In this document: one piece after another, positions 4,776 to 5,319 of the stretch
Layout of the letters: the number at the start of each line of letters is the position of its first letter
How positions within the stretch are numbered: the first letter of the stretch is position 1
Assembly (NCBI GenBank): GCA_029287875.1
Contig: JARFQH010000167.1
Span: 1-5,319, forward strand
From: Desulfobacteraceae bacterium
GTDB lineage: Bacteria > Desulfobacterota > Desulfobacteria > Desulfobacterales > SG8-13
Reading direction: 5' to 3'
DNA: 5,319 nucleotides
The notes under the pieces: model-generated
The model's input: only the letters and a program-made list of their open reading frames with translations
Database searches by the model: none
Told to the model about the DNA's origin: nothing
Position numbers and translations under genes: made by a program

Positions 4776-5319
4776 TCAATCCTCCAGATAAAACAGCATG
4801 TCGGAAAGGGATTCGTTCAATTCGGCCAGCTTCTGATACCGGCCCTCGGCGATGGCCTTTTGGCTGTCGGCCAGCAGCGCGCGCAGCTCGGATGCGTCGG
4901 TTGCATCGATGTCGTTTAAAAGCGCCGTGGATCTTTTACGAAGGTCCTTGGCCGCGGCCATGACCTGCTCCTTTTCGTCTGCCGCGTCCACCGATGGGGC
5001 CGGCCCCGCCGACTCGGACTCGGTCTCAATCCAGTCGCCCAAATGCTCCCGCGCCTGCTCCAGGTCGAACGCTGCAGTCCCGTCTCCGGTTTTCATGGTC
5101 ACCGTCTTGGAAAGGCCGGTGCGCTTTTCGGCGGCGGTGACTTCGAGGACGCCGTTGAGATCCAGTGCCAGAGTGAGAACGATTTCGTTTCCAGCGGGAA
5201 CATCACTCAGACCCTCGACCAGAAAATTGCCGATAAAAATATTGTCCTCGGCCAAAGGGGCTTCGCCTTGGTAGATGCGCACATCGACCGCCTCCTGGCC
5301 GTCGTGCATCGTCGAAAAC
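4776..5319 (-). CDS. Hsp70/DnaK-like chaperone, C-terminal part (N-terminus outside window)
   Basis: The frame is open to the right edge of the window and gives 180 residues before TGA. It begins with FSTMHDGQEAVDVRIYQGE, continues with AEDNIFIGNFLVEGLSDVPAG, and then LTLALDLNGVLEVTAAEKRTG. These are the beta-sandwich substrate-binding domain landmarks of Hsp70 (QGE, DN..G.F.., D.NG.L.V.A). A helical lid of about 95 residues follows, shorter than the roughly 130 of DnaK, with an acidic serine-rich linker (ETESESAGPAPSVDAADE) and no EEVD or glycine-rich tail. The ATPase domain is not in the window; an internal ATG at 5309 is not the start because conserved residues precede it. The protein is probably a specialised paralogue rather than housekeeping DnaK, judged by the short lid and by its neighbours, a zinc-ribbon gene and a gene of unknown function instead of grpE or dnaJ. 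It would act in the cytoplasm, binding exposed peptide segments. Confidence 0.92.
   Translation of the reverse strand, partial: FSTMHDGQEAVDVRIYQGEAPLAEDNIFIGNFLVEGLSDVPAGNEIVLTLALDLNGVLEVTAAEKRTGLSKTVTMKTGDGTAAFDLEQAREHLGDWIETESESAGPAPSVDAADEKEQVMAAAKDLRKRSTALLNDIDATDASELRALLADSQKAIAEGRYQKLAELNESLSDMLFYLED

Noticed and set aside
4506..5274. Long plus-strand frames opposite the Hsp70 and zinc-ribbon genes
   Set aside because: They are antisense shadows of GC-rich coding sequence; the minus-strand products carry clear family motifs.

Overview
The window looks like accessory bacterial DNA of moderate to fairly high GC. It pairs a toxin-antitoxin/AAA-ATPase patch on the left with a conserved-looking Hsp70 operon on the right. 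The gene styles (an Mtu-type PIN toxin, DUF4143 ATPases, a short-lid Hsp70 next to a zinc-ribbon protein, and AAGGAGG/GTG initiation) would fit Desulfobacterota or another Gram-negative anaerobe. That placement is an inference from general familiarity; no diagnostic marker is present.

Layout. Positions 1-1200 (+) hold the 3' part of an AAA_14/DUF4143 ATPase with Walker A, Walker B and a C-terminal PD-(D/E)xK-like motif; its start lies to the left of the window. At 1287-1727 (+) is a complete VapC/PIN-domain RNase toxin that starts at TTG directly after an in-frame stop. It has no antitoxin gene in front of it, but a 7-bp inverted repeat sits immediately before its start. On the minus strand, 2187-1945 encodes an RHH/CopG-type antitoxin. 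Its promoter has a perfect TTGACA box with a palindrome in the spacer. A short unassigned ORF (1975-1784) occupies the place where its toxin would be expected. Positions 2188-2669 hold no convincing gene. At 3506-2670 (-) lies a second, different DUF4143 protein that has lost its whole P-loop half and any normal start, so it is a pseudogene fragment. Positions 3510-3706 are degenerate.

From 5319 down to 3707 (-) runs a compact three-gene operon: the C-terminal part of an Hsp70/DnaK-like chaperone, a 115-residue double-CxxC zinc-ribbon protein with a helical tail, and a 228-residue protein with a glycine-rich hydrophobic segment that I do not recognise. The gaps are 7 and 27 bases. The linkage suggests a dedicated chaperone with a small zinc-ribbon partner and a possibly membrane-associated partner or client.

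How the parts relate. The left part reads as a turnover zone where toxin-antitoxin and DUF4143 modules were inserted and decayed: a toxin without antitoxin, an antitoxin without a recognisable toxin, and one truncated ATPase. The right part is orderly and probably functional. The best candidate for something undescribed is the Hsp70/zinc-ribbon/228-residue cassette. No RNA genes, CRISPR arrays, insertion sequences or origins were seen.
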